NCBI GenBank assembly: GCA_024229515.1
Contig: JAAESI010000331.1
Span: forward strand, 1-64,000
DNA length: 64,000 nt
Source: Pseudomonadota bacterium
GTDB taxonomy: Bacteria; Myxococcota_A; UBA796; UBA9615
Direction: 5' to 3'
The notes beneath the pieces are model-generated. The model saw only the letters and a list, made by a program, of their open reading frames with translations, made no database searches and was not told the DNA's origin. Below are positions 62,994 to 64,000 of the stretch, piece after piece; the stretch's first letter is position 1, and each line of letters starts with the position of its first letter. The translations under genes were made by a program, and so were the position numbers.

Positions 62994-64000
62994 AGGACCG
63001 CAAGGCGCTCCAGGCGGCGCTCGGGATCGGCCTCGTCGCGCTGCTCTACCGCCTCACGCTGGTCTTCCACTACTACGGCAGTGAGGAGGAGGACTACGGC
63101 AACCTCGGCCTGATCCTGGGCACGCTCCAGAGCACGTTCACGTACATCGAGACCGAGCACATGCCGATGTTCACGTCGCTGGCCGCGGCGGCGACGGCGC
63201 TCACCCAGGACGCCCACAGCGGCGGCGAAACGGTAGCGGCCTTCAGCGGAGCGGCGGCGGTGGTGCTGACGGTGCTGATCGGCTGGCGCTGGCTGTCCCC
63301 CGCCGCGGGCATCATCGCGGGGCTGCTGGTGGCGTTTCAGCCCGACGCGGCCCTCACGGCGGCGACCCCGCTCCGGATCTCGACCTACGTCGCGCTGACC
63401 CTGGGAGGGATCTACGCGGTCGGCGAGAAGCGCATGGTGCTGGGTGGCCTGGTGCTCGGGGCGGCGTTCCTGACCCGGTTCGACGCCGCCTTCACGCTGC
63501 TGCCGGCGCTGGTCGTGATCGCCGTGCTCCGCAAGGACAAGACCCTGGCGGTGCCGATCGGAATCCTCGGCGCCACCGTGATCGGGTGGGCGATCTACTA
63601 CCGCATGACCCTGGGGACCTTCGCCTTCTGGGGGGCGGTCGCCGATCGCAGCACGGGCGGGCAGGGAGGCGGCATCACCACCGTGGTGCAGATGCTGCTC
63701 CTGATGGTGATCCCCCACCTCGGCCTCGCCATCGTGGCGGCCGCTCCGTTCGGCGTGCTCAAGGCGATCCGGGAGCCCGGACGCAAGCACCAGCGCACCG
63801 AGTGGCTCGCGCTCTGCTTCGCGGCCACGTTCGGCTTCTTCTGCGTCGCGGTGTTCCTGTCGGCGTACCGGTGGGACCACAACCTGTTCTGGAAGTGGAT
63901 GTGCGCCTCGGGACCCTTCGTGGCGCTCTTCGGGGCCCACTTCTGGGTGCAGCTGGTCGGCGATCGCAGCAACCGCGCGCTGCTGGCCGTAGCTGCTGCC
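62990..64000 (+). CDS. Paralogous GT-C-like membrane protein (partial)
   Basis: Opens at GTG 62990 (GTGA overlap with the previous stop) and runs to the right edge with no stop. It is clearly related to the preceding protein: SEEEDYGNLGLI, ETEHMPMFTS, PDAALTAATPLRIST, TRFDAAFTLLPAL and WDHNLFWKWM line up one to one. At least nine transmembrane segments are visible. The two are tandem duplicates that have diverged and probably modify the same glycan system. Confidence 0.75.
   Translation, partial: MKDRKALQAALGIGLVALLYRLTLVFHYYGSEEEDYGNLGLILGTLQSTFTYIETEHMPMFTSLAAAATALTQDAHSGGETVAAFSGAAAVVLTVLIGWRWLSPAAGIIAGLLVAFQPDAALTAATPLRISTYVALTLGGIYAVGEKRMVLGGLVLGAAFLTRFDAAFTLLPALVVIAVLRKDKTLAVPIGILGATVIGWAIYYRMTLGTFAFWGAVADRSTGGQGGGITTVVQMLLLMVIPHLGLAIVAAAPFGVLKAIREPGRKHQRTEWLALCFAATFGFFCVAVFLSAYRWDHNLFWKWMCASGPFVALFGAHFWVQLVGDRSNRALLAVAAA

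Overview
The window is about 70 % G+C and is packed with secreted and lipid-anchored proteins, ECF sigma factors, a eukaryote-like Ser/Thr kinase fused to ATPase and TPR regions, MopE-type metal-binding repeats and a MYXO-CTERM-like C-terminal tag. Together these suggest a chromosome (or metagenome-assembled contig) of a Myxococcota or former deltaproteobacterial lineage. No rRNA, tRNA, CRISPR array, transposase, integrase or phage gene was seen. Genes are tightly spaced. Many neighbours overlap by 4 bp (ATGA or GTGA), and three convergent pairs share a single CTAG as reciprocal stop codons.

Layout. 1-9 kb: the end of an upstream gene, a secreted alpha/beta hydrolase, a DUF1858 redox-disulfide protein, enolase with a lysine-rich tail, a secreted unknown, a MutH-type endonuclease, a frameshifted winged-helix/ATPase/TPR regulator, a lipoprotein and a YjbR-type protein that run into each other at a rearrangement junction, and thiD. 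9-16 kb: two adjacent ECF sigma modules on the minus strand. One reads sigma, membrane anti-sigma-like protein, caspase-fold protein with a C-terminal barrel-like region, lipoprotein. The other reads VWA protein, small membrane protein, sigma, membrane anti-sigma-like protein. 16-32 kb: MopE-repeat lipoproteins, a two-domain SDR reductase, a damaged FG-GAP/MopE gene, a GFA/FAD-oxidoreductase/SRPBCC operon, a frameshifted L,D-transpeptidase, a DUF2185 protein, an inositol-monophosphatase-like protein and an ATP-grasp enzyme. 32-45 kb: the kinase-ATPase-TPR protein, a PQQ-like propeller lipoprotein, a zinc-ribbon membrane protein, two tandem hydrolase-like lipoproteins, a VIT/VWA protein, a terpenoid-cyclase-fold protein, a cytochrome c and a short repeat-bearing ORF. 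45-64 kb: a TPR protein, a class III CoA-transferase, two FAD oxidoreductases (one broken), a CotH-kinase lipoprotein, MopE and thrombospondin-type-3 proteins, two PDZ proteins, a stand-alone receiver protein, an esterase lipoprotein and two tandem GT-C-like membrane proteins, the last cut by the window edge.

Functionally the region is mostly cell-envelope and surface biology. Ten lipoproteins carry an Asp-rich tract shortly after the lipidated cysteine, a shared pattern that may be a surface-export or tethering signal. Housekeeping genes (eno, thiD, mutH-like) are scattered among them.

Several genes are interrupted. Two shifts lie in short G/C runs and may be sequencing errors. Others look like internal deletions, because motifs that should be far apart are fused out of frame. 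All calls come from reading the sequence. No database search was possible, so families are named only where motifs are visible.
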